DNA of 64,000 bases from Engraulis encrasicolus (Eukaryota; Chordata; Actinopteri; Clupeiformes; Engraulidae), in the NCBI RefSeq assembly GCF_034702125.1, contig NC_085866.1, positions 17,753,315-17,817,314 of the forward strand, written 5' to 3'. Positions within the stretch are counted from its first letter, which is position 1; each line of letters starts with the position of its first letter. A program made the translations under genes and the position numbers. This document shows positions 51,363-64,000 of this stretch, in pieces. The notes beneath the pieces are model-generated. The model did not search any database and was not told where the DNA came from. It saw only the letters and a list, made by a program, of their open reading frames with translations.

Positions 51363-52325
51363 GATTTTAAAGACTTACCACTAGAGGACAGTATTGCACA
51401 ATTGCTGAAATGTCTCTCCTCTTGTAGATATACAATTTCCACTTTTACACATGTATTGTAAAAATACACCATTTTAAAAAGAACACATTTCAAAACATAC
51501 AATTAATGTATTTGTGAATATAGCCATATGAAGACAGGTGAGTTAGAAATAGTGTAATGACAGGGTGTCCTCTACTAAAGTTAGTCCATGAGCCAGACCA
51601 CCGATCGCAATCGAAAGGGTGGGCAAAGTCTTGTTGGTATTTTATTATTGCTATATATGTCCAGTTTATGAATTGGTATGATAACCTTTGCAGAACAGTA
51701 GCTTTATCATATTTATCATGCATTTCTTATTTGAACCATTTTACACTAAAAACGCCTAGGCTAATTAGCTAATATCTTGATAAATTGAACATAAAAATTA
51801 CTGTGAGGTAAATATATTTATAGGAAAAGTTGTTATACAAAATTCTTAGATAGTTCAAAGGGCATGTTACACATATTTCCCACTTAATTTAGTTCAGGCC
51901 CTCATTTTCACTGACTTTTCATTTAAGGAAACTTGTAATACAAAACCCACCTGTATTGTAATGTACTGGGAAAATTGTGTGGTGATGCATAGAAGTTTTT
52001 TTTTTCACTCTTGAGAAATAAACCCTCATTTTTAAAAGTTATCTTTCATTATCCAAACAAAGTGTAATGTACTTAAATGTGAACTAATTTACATACACAC
52101 TCGAATTTGATATGTAGACAAAGACCTATTGGATAAAGCAGAGACTACACTTTTTACATCGACTAAGGGTGTTTGGAGAGGATAAAGTCACTTTTTGTAC
52201 CATGCTGTTGTTGAGGGTGTACTACACTATACAATCCGGTGCCATGCACAGACATTTTTTGGGGTCAGGTGCTCAAGGTGGGGGCGGGGGCATGTGGAAC
52301 TTCCAGTTTCCTTGCTAGGTTAGAA

Positions 52326-52621
52326 CAGGAGTGGGGGAGCCGTTTTCATTCGTGGGCCACTTCAAATTTTATAAAAGGCTGCACTATGAACACAAATCAG
52401 GATTTCCCCCTGCAGTTTAGGTCTATATTGAAGGTGGGCACCTTCACAACAGACCCCACCTCCTCTAAGTCCCCTGAAAACATAACTTAATTGTATTGCA
52501 AATTCAATTTCTAAGAGTTCTTTACAAAGCATGTCAAATTCCATGTGAAACTGCATAAGATTAAAATTACATCAGGGGCCGTAAACGGCCCTTGAGACAT
52601 AAGTTAGATTCCCCACCCTTG
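52326..52621. mobile_element. diverged second copy of the 8.7-kb hAT MITE family
   Basis: Shares with 8729-9059 the ordered segments gggccacttcaaa, actatgaacacaaa, aacataacttaattgta and catgtgaaactgcataa. The ends read caggagtggggga and tccccacccttg. I do not see a clean 8-bp target duplication, consistent with an older insertion. Confidence 0.7.
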
Positions 52622-54989
52622 TATTATAAACTATATGATATCAGTGGGAATTGTCACATGCTTTTGATCTCAAGAATTTCTACCGTAGATGATCATGCCA
52701 ATATGGAACACATTGTGACAAAATAGCAAGAACTTTCAAAAAGGGCCTTTTTTTCGTCCAACACTGCGAAGTGGCAGGTGCTTTAGCACCACCAAGTCCG
52801 TTCCTAGATCTGTGCATGCCTATGATACAATCACTTGGGTTTGGAAATCCAACAGTAAAAGTAAAGTCCCAAATCAACAGACTGACCCGCTCTGCACTGG
52901 GATCACCCCACCTTCCAAGCAACATACTGAAGAGTCCAGAGAGCAGGCCAGTAATGGGGCATAACAGATTACATGTTTCACGATTACATTATTAACAAAT
53001 CAAAAAATTGAAGAGTTGCATTCCCTTACAGTTACTGCTTCAGTGTCTGGTAATTAAAGTACATTTACTATGTGAAAATAAGTGGTGGTTTCTAGATTCA
53101 TATGTTATGCTATTCTCAAATTTTGATCATTCCACACATTACCAGAAACCCAGAGAAAACACATAATGTGCATGTGTGTTGGTGTGGCAGTGGCTGTGTG
53201 TCTGTGCCTGACAGATGGAGTTGACTCTATGATTCTGCTTGCATTGTCTCCTTCTGCTCAAATATCTACCTTCATATGGCTGTCCCTGCTGGTAACTCTT
53301 GTAATATCGTCTGAGTTTCCCAAAAAGTAGTAATAAGTAGTACTTAAGTATGAGGCACCCTTTAGACAATAGCAGGGATAGACATCAATTCAAGTGTATA
53401 CAATACCTTTTCTTGTACATGCATGCTTGAACATAACACATGTGTGAGGAAAAAGGCCTATATACACTTTTAGTGGTGATGTGTATCCTGATATACTGAC
53501 AAGGGGCCGCCTCATACTTAAGTTCTTTAACCTACAGTAATTGCATTTGCTGAAATTACTGTAGTTGAGTACTTTGATGAGTAACTTGTAATTTCCAAAG
53601 TAGTTATTAAAATGGGTGATTTTATTTTTACTCAAATTACAATTTGGCCCAAGTATTTCACTTATATCTATCTTGAGTACTGAGGAAGGCAAAATTGAAA
53701 TAAAGGGGAACATCTGTCAGACATGAAGGGAAATTGTGTGTTATTACCATTTACCATAAATGATCTATTTTGGACTAATCTATTGGATGACTCTAGGGCC
53801 CGCCGGCCCAATACCATTAGTCCGACAGCCCATAGACGGTACACAATAGAGTTGCAAGCAACTGGCTGAGAATAGTAGAGCACACACCAGGGACTAGATC
53901 TGAGGGAGTAGCAACACAGCCTTAAAACTGTTTTTAGAAGATATACAAGACTTATTATTTATTAACAAAACTTATTCATGAATTTAATCTCACAACTGGG
54001 AATTAAATGAAATCCACCAGACTATTTCCTTTGGTAGACTTCCCCGCCTTTGAAATTGAAGGTCCCAGACCCAAACACAATGAAATCCAGACCCCTAAAT
54101 TCAGAGTAATGGGCTGTTGTATCAATGAGCTGACCCTCAGCCCGCAACTTTGCCACAACAGGGCACACAGAATTTTGTTGTCACGATCGAAGCCAGGTTT
54201 TTGGAAGATGGCATGTGTAGAGATAGACAGAGGTCACGAAGGGTGCTATTTAAGGAAAGCGATAGAAAGACAAACTGAAAGTAACTAACTTCTACTTAAA
54301 TTACATTTTTAAAGTATTTTTTAAAGCTTTTACTCAAGTACACTTTTAAAGAGGTAATTATACTTCTACTTTGAGTAGAATTTGAACCAAGTAATGGTAT
54401 TTCACTGTTTTTACTTAATTACATTCTTTAGTATTCTTTCTACCTCTGATGGCCTCCTACTGCAAATGAGCCTGGCAACAGGCCAATTCACTCTTGGCTG
54501 AAAACGCTCAACTACATTATAACAACATTGCTAACAATGCAGGAAGTCTTAGGTAACCGATTAAGACTTGGCCATTACCATTTGGTGACAATAAGGTTAT
54601 AACAGAGGGACTGCGTTACAACCTTAAAGCCACCCGGTCGAGGTGCACCACATGACAGCCAGGGTACACCACATGACAGTTTTCTTGAACTACTTGTACC
54701 CAGTGCGAATTTTCTAATGTAAGGGGGAAGAGGCTAGGTCTACAATAGAAAAATAATGTAAAGTAAATATAAAAAATAATCATAAAAACACAAAAGGACA
54801 GTGCAGGCCGTGGAAAGCTCAGAGCCTTAAAGCTCACGATGAGATCAGAGCTCTTTCAAATAGTTTTTCATAAGCTGGGACAGGACTTGGAGCTGTCCAT
54901 GGATGTATTCATGAAGCATTTAGGTGCCAACTCTACATAGCATCGACAAATACGTAGAACATACATACAACCCGCTACCAGCTTTTCTG
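52622..54989. other. unassigned AT-rich sequence
   Basis: No gene or clear element was recognised. The part at 53500-54450 contains scattered acttaattacatt / agtactttgatgagtaa motifs suggestive of an old repeat. Confidence 0.35.
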
Positions 54990-55300
54990 CACTCAGCATG
55001 GAGAGTGTGAATCAAGCCAACTTCCACCATGTGAGGACTGCCTCCTCATGCATGCTATGTTTGCCAACTATCAGGCTGGCATCTTGAGAGCAAGTCTTCA
55101 GCAGCATCCACAAATCCCAAGAACACTTGACCATGGCTGGGCCAACTATGAAAATGACCAGCTCACTATACAGTGAATGCGGCAATCTGCAGCCCCTGAG
55201 GCAGTGCTACAACTGATGTCTTGAAAGTGCAGCCATCAATGTAAACTGCAGGATTGCCAATGTCTGAGAAGTAGCTCAAAATGCACAACCCTCTAAAAAC
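54990..55300 (+). pseudogene. degenerate Cys-rich ORF relic of a repetitive element
   Basis: With stops ignored, the plus strand reads LDHGWANYENDQLTIQ, then APEAVLQLMS*KCSHQCKLQD and CQCLRSSSKCT. This resembles the Cys-rich C-terminus of a repeat-encoded protein common in teleost genomes (GW...W...VLELLSCKCS..CKLPDCTC). The family is not firmly identified. At least two stops show it is dead. Confidence 0.4.
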
Positions 55301-55494
55301 TCAAGACATGCGTATATCAGCATGAAGAGGATCATCATGGTGACATATTTACAGATACTTACTGGACTGAGTCAGATCTTGAGGACTGAAATAATGCTCT
55401 TTAGCTTATTTTAATATGCTTAATGTGTATTTGTTCATGGTGTTTGTTCATGTTATTCTTGCTATTGCAGGACAAGTTTAATTTTTTTAAAAAA

Positions 55495-56163
55495 ATGATT
55501 TCATACGTTTTTATCACATTTTCTCATTCACATATAGCTTAGGTGATTCTATTAGGTCTATTGGTATGGTCTAACAACCTTTTTGGGGTCTTGATTGAAG
55601 GGAAAGCATCTCTGAGGAAATGTAAGCACCCTGTGTGGTCAACAAACTGCATAATAACAAAGAACAACGATAGAGTTTTCACATTTCCGTTTTACTGGTC
55701 CACCATTTCAACGCATGATCTTTCACTAACTACCTCTTTGCAATGGTTATCATGCCATATTAATGTACAGTATATGGTTATCACATGTTAGTATGTGTTT
55801 GTTCATTATGTTTTTTGGTGTTGTTTTGCTGTTGGGGGTAAAAGTAAAAAAAGTTAAAAAAACAAAAAACAAAAAAAAAACATTACAAATCGGATTTCAT
55901 ATGTTATCCTTTTTATCACATTTTGTCATTCACACATTGCTGAGGTGATTCTATTAGGCCTATTAGTGTGGTCTAACAACCCCTGTAGGGTCTTAATAGA
56001 AGGGAAAGCATCCCTGAGGTAATTCAAGCACCCTGTGTGGTCAACAAACTACATAATAGTAAAGAACCACAATACCGATTTTCACATTTCCATTTTACTG
56101 GTGCACCATTTCAACACATGATAACTACCAAAAAGCTACCTGTTTGCAATGGTTATCATGCCA
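55495..56163. repeat. diverged direct duplication (~270-bp blocks)
   Basis: The block at about 55495-55756 is repeated at about 55888-56163, sharing ggtgattctattagg, gaagggaaagcatc and gcaccctgtgtggtcaac with scattered differences. The copies are about 400 bp apart. Probably part of an old transposable element. Confidence 0.75.
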
Positions 56164-58154
56164 AAATGTTTACTTGAGATGTCCAAGAAGTCAAAAAAAC
56201 AGATTAGAACTTGCCCACCTGTTCGATTGCGAGAGGTCAATTTTTGGGTCCTGGCTCAAGGCCTAAGTGCATCTTTTCCTCTAATCAGTTCAGTGTCTAC
56301 CACTTGCATGGCTTACATTATAGAGGAATAATAATGAACTGATGGTTGAGTTACAGTCAGGAGCATCACGCCTACATATCATAGGTCATGAGTTAGGTGA
56401 GCATGCTGAAGACTAACTGGCATGACTGGAATGCAAGTGTGTGATCTTGAGGCTACTATATGGCCCATCTAAAAGGAACCGCAGTTGAGCAACATAATGG
56501 AAAGATCACAGGTTCATATCGTGATCACACCACATATATAACACATATAAAGTTCACTCATGGCCAATACTGAGTATTTTATGGTTGTGAGGGAATGGTG
56601 ATAACGTGGTGAAACTTGCTCTGAGTGACTGGGGAAATAATGCTTACTTTTTACTTTCCTCTTTCTGCTTGGAAAATCAAACCTTCAGCCACTTTGTGAC
56701 TCACATATTTGAACATTAATTTAGCATGGTTTTTAAGTGTTTTCTGTGTACAGACTGTGCACATTGCATTGATGTGCCTCTTACCACAACTTCATGCCGG
56801 CTCTCAAATGTTGGTTCTCTGGTTGTTACCGTAAGACGACCATGTAGCCTCTTTTGATGATGCAATTGTGGAATTAACTGGACGAAACAGTGGAATTTGT
56901 GTTTCCAGTCTTAAAAATCTACCAGAAGAGGACATTGCCTTCTTAATACATACTACCAATTCTCTCCCTGGGTTAAGTGGAGCTGTCAGTGCAGGTTTTT
57001 GCTCAGCACTACTTCAGTTGTGTAGTTGAAAGTAATACCAAACGCTTTTTATTGCAGTGTTACCATTTGACATTTTCAGGGACAACCAGACATTCATTTT
57101 GTAAACAAATGGTTAAAAAGCTATTTGACATCACATGAAACACAGAAATACAAAATATACATTTCATCAAATCTGACAGAAGCATTTAGAATAATGTATT
57201 GAACCATTTTATAGTTTCTCATTGTGCTAACTCTTGTTTGTCACTGACCCTTGCACAGTAGTGGGTCTTGAGGCCCTATTTACTTTGGAAGTTTATCACA
57301 AAACATAAAAAGATGACAGGTTTGTCCTCCCAAAACAGTACAATGCGCTTCACCTGAAAATGGTGGTTGGGCTGGCCGTAGCACAGCACCCTGACTGCTG
57401 CAGCTTTGAAGGCGTTCCACTAACAACCTCCGGCTTTGCCTATGATGTGACCCCAGACTATTCATTTTGTGTTGTAATCTGGTTTGCCAGGCTCTCAAAT
57501 TCCAAGTGTACATTCATCTCTTCCTTCACAAAAGAAAACCACAAAGTTAAAAAAAATCAGCCTTTTGTTTGCTGGTTTTGGATATAGGAAGGAAGGAATA
57601 AAGTCATGTTGGATTTTAGAGTAACTAACTGAACAGATCCTCTCGGTTTGGGGAATAATCACTTCAAAAACCATGTTTGCTTTAGTCTGTTGGCCTGCCG
57701 CTGCCAGTGGCTGACATGAGTGCAAAAGTCTTTGAGATGGCGGTTCCATTTTAGCCCTTCCCCCTTTGTTTCTCTTCCCCTTCCACCAATCTCTAACCTC
57801 CCTCCCTCCCATGGGGGCAGGTAAGGGAGCAAACGAGATTAGGCCCACTCAGTCTCAGAGGGGGCACCTGTCACGCCACACCTGCTGTTAACACTTGCTG
57901 TTTGCACAAACCTGGGATAATTTTTTTTGTGACGAGATGTGTGTGTGTGCGTGCATGTGTGTGTGAATAGGGACTGAAAGGGGTCAAGAGAAAAGGGTGG
58001 TTGGGTGGAAGTGTGTGTCTCTGCTTCTTTGTTGGTTAAAATGCTACATGCTCAGGTTCAAGTCCTGTATGCTTTTTTTAAGCATCCTTTGGTCTTTTTT
58101 AAAATACGATATAATACTGAAGATTTTCTTTTTATATATATTTTTTTGGGGGCG
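56164..58154. other. unassigned sequence
   Basis: No host gene was recognised. Short frames at 57.3-57.8 kb have no familiar domain and no convincing exon borders. Confidence 0.35.
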
Positions 58155-58305
58155 GGGGGGTTAACCTCTGTTGCGACAGGACAGCGTGAGAGAGACAGGA
58201 AGCAAGTGGGGAGAGAGAGATGGGGAAGGATCAGCTAACAACCCGGGCCGGAATTGGACCCGGGTCGCCGGCGCAGTAACCCAGTGGCCCACCGTTAGGC
58301 CAGAG
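58155..58305 (-). mobile_element. tRNA-derived SINE (minus strand)
   Basis: On the minus strand, tggcctaacggtgggccac and gacccgggtccaattcc form A/B-box-like segments, followed by a CT-rich stretch and an A-poor tail. A different SINE family from the 6.1-kb one. Confidence 0.7.
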
Positions 58306-59460
58306 ATTCTTTAAGTATATAGAGATATGCCAATGTAATAGGTTTCTATGGGCAACTAACGTGACCAGGGTCCGGTCTGCCTAAAGGGGCGTGTCATAAT
58401 ACTCCTAGCATTGAATAAAACAGTCCTTAGGTCTGCCTAGCCCCCCCCCCTTGCAATAATAGAATCCGGAAACAATGGGCCAATGGAACCTCTCTCTCTC
58501 TACTCTCTCTGGTTAGGCCATGGCAGGGCCTACTGAAGATGTTCTAAATTCAGGCTCAACAGTTACACTGTTTTGCGATTATTCTCTCCACCTGGTTCAA
58601 ACATGTTCCACTGTCTACAGGTTCCACCCACATGCTTCTGCTCTGTCTGGAGACTGCCTCTAAACAATGGTTTTTTTTTTTTTAATCACACTCTGCTTGT
58701 CATGCTACAGGCTTGTCATTTTAATTTTGGTTAAATTGCCATTGCCAGAATGGAAAAGATTGGTCCCCTCCCCACCACGTTTCAAAATAGTACTGTTGCA
58801 CACACACGCACACACACAGTTTTGACCTCAGGTGTAGCATGATAGGGTGGTTAGATGTCAAAGGTCAGATAAGTCAATAGCTTTGACAAGACACTGAGAC
58901 AGATGGACTCATTGGACAGTCTGGAGACGCTATAACGGAGACTATGTGTGTGTCATTAGACGCACCTGCAAGTAGTACCTTTTCTTTCCTTTACTATTCT
59001 GCAACTATTAAGCAATTACATCTCTGTGAAGTTGCCCTTCATTTGTGGTGCGCTTTGTTGTGTAATAGACCATTTTCATGCACATACCCCATGCATAATT
59101 ATCACAAAAGTCTCATATTTATCACAAAACATGATTAAACATTCACATATTTACTATTGACAAAAGTCCGTTTTTTTGTTTCCAGTGCTGCCTAGGTGCA
59201 ATTCTTCGTTATCTTATCTACTGCTCAGTATTTCCCCCAAAAATACACATTTTGTATTTCTCAATATACTTTTGAATTTTATGAAGCTGAATGTTTAGTT
59301 TTTGACCATGAAATTAGCACAAAATTCAAAATTCTTGACTTTGGGCTTGATATTTTAGAATACAACTTTTCCATGGAAATAAATGTACCCTGCTCACATT
59401 TGCATCTTGGAGCTATATTACCAAAAGTATTAGCTAAACCGGGATTGACTCACATATGAA

Positions 59461-60000
59461 TTTAACTGCCATCCCTGCCATATGATATCGGGCCACATTT
59501 TGCTGCTATTACAGTTTGAATTCATCTGGGATCACTGTCCACAAGATTGAGGAGTGTGTTTATAGGAATTTCCGTCCGTTCTTCCAAGTGCATTGGTGAC
59601 ATCATGAGGATGCCAGGAATCAGCATCAGGATACCAAAACATTTAGGACAATTTCATTTAGGACAATTTCATTTAGGACAATTTAATTTTCCCAAAGTTG
59701 TGGTAACAGTTTAGAGTGCACCTCTTCCTCCTCTAACATGTGCCCCAGTGCACAAAGCAAGGTCTGTAAAAACATGGATGACCGTGTATGGTATGGATGA
59801 ACTTGACTGGCCTGCACAGAGTCCTAACCTGAACACCTTTGGGGATGAATTAGAGCGGAGACTGAGAGCAAGGCCTTCTCGACCAACAGCAGAGTCACCT
59901 ATGGCCTTACGGAAATTCATTGACACATGAGGCCACCTAAGCGACGTGTTAACTTGTATTCTGGAATTGCCCTCTTTAAGTCTACAGTACAATGCTTAGT
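59461..60000 (+). pseudogene. degenerate Tc1-like transposase fragment in foldback arrangement
   Basis: A plus-strand frame with CAPVHKARSVKTWM, DELDWPAQSPNLN and DELERRLRARPSRPT matches the last third of a Tc1-family transposase. The catalytic NPIEHLW segment is reduced to NTFG, so the acidic residue is lost. The stretch at 59480-59600 looks like the same family in opposite orientation. This is not the family of the 43-kb element. Confidence 0.65.
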
Positions 60001-60346
60001 CAACTGTGATAACTATGTTCCTGTCCAAAATGTGAAGATGTTGCCATGCATCTCACAACTGTATCAAAATTAAAGTGGCAGGAGCAGGAGCAGGAGCAAG
60101 GACTATAGGCAAATACCTCATTGGAGTCTGTTCAGGTTCTCTTGATGACAGTGGCTGATTGAACACTGACCAGGAGGCTTTACCTCCACATTTTCACGGC
60201 ACGAGAAGATAGATATGTAGTCTTTGCTTGTCTAGCATATTCATGCTTCTCTTCAGATTTGCTAAAGCATACTTCAGCAATGGGTGTTGTGAATGTTGGT
60301 TTTCATGTCCCAGGAGTAATGCTGACAAGATGTAACTCCATGACAC

Positions 60347-60390
60347 TCACACACACACACACACGCACGCACGCACGCACGCACGCACGC

Positions 60391-60446
<56 letters not shown>
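60347..60446. repeat. (CA)n / (GCAC)n compound microsatellite
   Basis: CA repeats enclosing a block of GCAC tetramers. About 100 bp. Confidence 0.95.
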
Positions 60447-60448
<2 letters not shown>

Positions 60449-61629
60449 GCTTCTTCAGGCTCATGTCATTCATGCACAGTTGATCCATTCATATAAGTGT
60501 GAATTGGTACAATTTTCTATTTACATCAGAAGTGTTTTAACAGTATATGATTTACAAACATAATTAAAATGTCATTTGTAATTAAGACTACATGGTGGAA
60601 TGTAAGATCCTCTGCTTCTATGTCCTATCACGCTAAATACCAATGCACCATCTCATGAAAGGAGAAACAGCATCTCTAATAACCTGCTAAACAACCTCAG
60701 AAACAGCTAAGAAATCCGAGCAGTAGCTCTCCAAAAACTCAAATTCAATGGATGTAATAATTGTGAAGAACCTACAAAAGAAGGGACCCTACAGTATGTG
60801 AAAATGTAGCTTGACTTGTTTAAATGATCCCAGTAGCTTTTGAATTAATTAATTAAGACATGCTCTAATGATGACTTGAAAAAGATGATAACTCATTTGT
60901 ATTGACTATTTATGGCAAGCAGCGAAGGATGTTATTTGCATAATTTGGAACATACAGTAAGTGTAGACCATACAGATAGGTCTATCTGCAATAATGGGTG
61001 GTATTCTAAATAAACTTTTTTCATCACCAACTAAAATGGCTAGTAGATGTCTTACTACGGTTCAAAGTGGCTCTAGTTGGTCTCCTCTATCAGCAAACTG
61101 AAATTTCACCAGTATTTGACCAGTTGGTTGGTGCTAATTTAGAGCCTGGTGGTATTCAGTTATTGATGTATAAATTAGAGTAGGCGACTAGGTGCACTTT
61201 AATGTGGCAGGAGGTCTATTTTACTGCCATATGCTTTTACATCTCTGACAATTCAGACATTCAACCATTCGACCACTCATTTTGAACATTTGCATTCATT
61301 AATTTGCTACAACCGGTGAAGTCCATCTTGGAAAGAGATGAATTCTGTGTGTTCCCTCAAAGGTGCAGTGCTATCTACAAATTATTAACTCGTGATTCAT
61401 AAGTGATTCACTATATTGTAGGCCCATTGGACTATTTACATTTAAATAAACTAGCCTACTTAAAATGTGTAAGTAAAAAATGTAGCAATCATTGATTGTT
61501 ATCTTAAAATGATTAATTTATTATTGATATGTGATTAAATATCATCATTTTATTGTACTTTATAATACACCATAAATTAACCATGTATGGTGGGTGTTTA
61601 TCTTATTCCTCATTGATGGTTATGTACCT
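60447..61629. other. unassigned AT-rich sequence
   Basis: Nothing recognised on either strand. Confidence 0.35.
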
Positions 61630-61786
61630 TTAAGAGTGTACCGTCACACCGGTGTGACAGGAATGTTCGGGCAGTGAAAGGTCTATAGAATTCTGGGCGT
61701 CATTCATTACAATTTGGAATTTTAGAATCTTGCATTGTTATAGAACACATTCTGTTTATAGAATGTTCAAAAACCCACCCTCTTAA
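61630..61786. mobile_element. TTAA-type MITE, copy 2
   Basis: Starts ttaagagtgtaccgtc and ends accctcttaa, with TTAA at both edges. Only a handful of differences from the 7.1-kb copy were noticed by eye. No coding potential. Confidence 0.78.
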
Positions 61787-64000
61787 AGATTAATGAATGT
61801 TTTATAAGTGATTTAATGTATTATAGGCCTACTTACTTGTGTAAGAAACCTATGTAATCATTCATTTGTTGTTTATAGGCCTAATGATTAAGGCAGGATT
61901 TATGAATAATTATTAAATGGTTTATAATAAGTTATTTATTAAGTTATAGTTGCACAATAAAATATCCGTTACATTAAAACATTAGTTAGCAATTTTCAGA
62001 ATTCCTGCGGCTCACTCACAATTACTTACCGTCATCATCAAATTCTGGAAAAATGACCTGGAAAATTGCACTGTTCACACACGAAAAGCTGGATCTTCTC
62101 TATGTAGGCTACACCATTTTGGGTTTCCAGTTATAGACATTTTAGCTGAAAAACTTACTGTACTTTGGGCATAGTGAATATTACTTTATTTTTCAGTAGC
62201 CTACATATTCATGAAAAGATCGAATTTATGAATAGGCAGCGCAACTTCAATGAGACAGTGGCAATACCAACTCTGGCCACCATCCTATATACTGTACCTT
62301 TAAAAAAGGATCCTCATTAAGTGGGTCTCCAAAAGATGAATAGGGGATCGTTAAATAGCTATTATGGCTTGTGAGTAGTCTGTGGACGCCATAATAATTA
62401 GATATGACGTTATGGATCGGTGGGAGTTCAGTTATTTGGTGTTTGAGTGCTGTGGCTGCCCTACTTTCTACCTGAAAACAAGGGAAGATAAATGAGCCAG
62501 CAAAGATGGTTGCCTTCTCATTGCAAAACCAAAATTTAATAGCCTTTTCCTTTTTCCCCTTCTGCATTTCGCCTCATTGCCTCACACCATTCTTGTCCCA
62601 CTGGCGCAATGCAAGTATTTCAGGCCCCCCCTGCAAGCTACCAAGAAAAGCCTCCAAACAAAAAAAGGGCCTAATATCATAAAGAGGGGGCCCGTCTCTT
62701 CAAGACAAGGGCCCGTGTGGGGCCCCGGCCTCGTAGGGGCCCCCCTGCCTCGCGGGGGCTGCGGGGGTATACTTTACGCCCCTGTCTTGTCTGCTTGTTG
62801 AAGTGAAACTGTCTTTTCTTTTCTTGCAGGACGTTGCTCAACATTTTCACAACACATGATGACAGATCAGCAGTGCTGCTCCCTCCACCCAGTGCAGCTT
62901 TTCACCAAATCCTTTCAGGACAGCCTATCATCTCTTTTTCTATCACTACACATGTGATACTGAGCCACTGAGCCCACTGCCCTATGTGAGAGTGTCATGA
63001 CAGAGCGTGTCTTGAAAAACGCGAATGACCTTTTTTGTTATACAGTAGGCCTACCTGACCCTTTTTAATCCTGCTGGAATGATCTCTAGACCTGCAAACA
63101 GATAGTACTAAAATGGGACAGGCTGACAGACGAACATATGGCTGAAGAACAGCACTATACTGTACAGTATGTGTCCCATCCGGCACCTTTGGTATTGGCA
63201 AAGGCATACAAAATGGCATGGCAATCAAGGTTTCAAAGGTTGTCTCTGGTGCATTATAGCACTTTTTTTAAAACCATTGCAAAGCGTGCACACTTCATAA
63301 GGTCAGCAAGATCATTACATCTATCAAAACATAACAACATAATTATTATAATTCTATTTTGCCAGTTTATAAATGGCCCACTTGTTCTCACAGACTCACC
63401 ATTAAATTGGACAGAAACACAAAACCCATCTGACCCAGATGCAGGTTCCTGTTTTTCTGCTGGGACGGTTTGACACATTTGCTTTGTCAGCAGTGAATCA
63501 AACAGGGGAAGTTTAAAAGTCAATCTGACAAGAAAAGGCACATCATTCTGTGAGATGCCGTTGTATCTAATATGCAAATCTTTGTTTAAGGACAGCAAAC
63601 ACACAGGGGTTGTTTTGTTGTTTTAACTTCCGTTAGAGCATCTATTCACCACATTAAATATAGTCATGATTTCATACAATGCAGATGAAATTGCTACAGT
63701 TATACATTTTCAGTTCATGCATGGATTTGCACCAAATTTTTTGTGCAAGACTTTATAATGGGTAAATTAACAAATTTGGAGGCCAACATTTTCAGGATGG
63801 CTGACTTCCAAGATGGTCGAGAACTATTAAAGTGCTGCTAAATTACAAGTATTTTATGGGGAATAGTATGATGTCTCCATTGTTGACCCATGGGACATCT
63901 CTGATCAATCAATTTGTGCATTACATTATGTACATTACATTTTTAAATTTGAATAAAGAGATCAGAATTAAATAGTTCAGAAACACACTGCCTTGTCATG
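61787..64000. other. unassigned sequence at window end
   Basis: No gene was recognised. In human the neighbour beyond COMMD7 is NOL4L, but none of its characteristic peptides were found here, so it probably lies further out or has moved in this lineage. Confidence 0.35.

Noticed and set aside
63254..63604. A 116-codon minus-strand frame near the window end
   Set aside because: No recognised family, no exon partners, and an ATT-rich low-complexity section.

Overview
This is vertebrate DNA, almost certainly from a ray-finned fish. Coding sequence is split into short GT-AG exons. The introns are full of teleost-type repeats: tRNA-derived SINEs, hAT and TTAA-type MITEs, a Tc1 element, CR1/L2- and L1-like LINE ends, and (AC)n tracts often near 100 bp. 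I cannot name the species.

Two genes are well supported and lie head to head. On the minus strand, positions 1-30366 hold the start codon and the first 16 coding exons of a de novo DNA methyltransferase of the DNMT3B type. They cover an Arg/Ser-rich N-terminus, the PWWP domain, the ADD zinc-finger domain and the start of the methyltransferase domain as far as catalytic motif IV. The window ends inside that last exon, so the rest of the catalytic domain lies beyond position 1. On the plus strand, 38115-45415 holds all nine coding exons of commd7, encoding a 200-residue COMM-domain protein. The 2-8 kb between the start codons should hold both promoters. The divergent COMMD7/DNMT3B pairing is also found in human, which supports both calls. 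All exon phases join without a break in both genes.

From about 45.8 kb to the end I find no host gene, only repeats and unassigned DNA.

The most interesting non-genic signal is a set of small motifs at four loci (3.43-3.53, 5.57, 21.5 and 40.5 kb) laid out like type I hammerhead ribozymes: CTGANGA, a small self-complementary helix II, GAAAC, then a short ACGT-like segment, with a flanking helix I at three of the loci. They sit in fragments that look like debris of ribozyme-bearing retroelements (Penelope-like elements or retrozymes). One locus is a 222-bp near-perfect palindrome with a copy in each arm. All copies share one extra A before helix II, so activity is uncertain.

Other notable points: six hAT elements with 8-bp target-site duplications, two of them within 25 nt of dnmt3b splice donors; a (CT)n microsatellite serving as the polypyrimidine tract of a dnmt3b exon; a nearly intact Tc1 transposon broken by one in-frame stop in commd7 intron 7; and a 487-bp tandem duplication in which I found only one difference. 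Exon edges were placed by reading frame and splice sites and may be off by a base or two.
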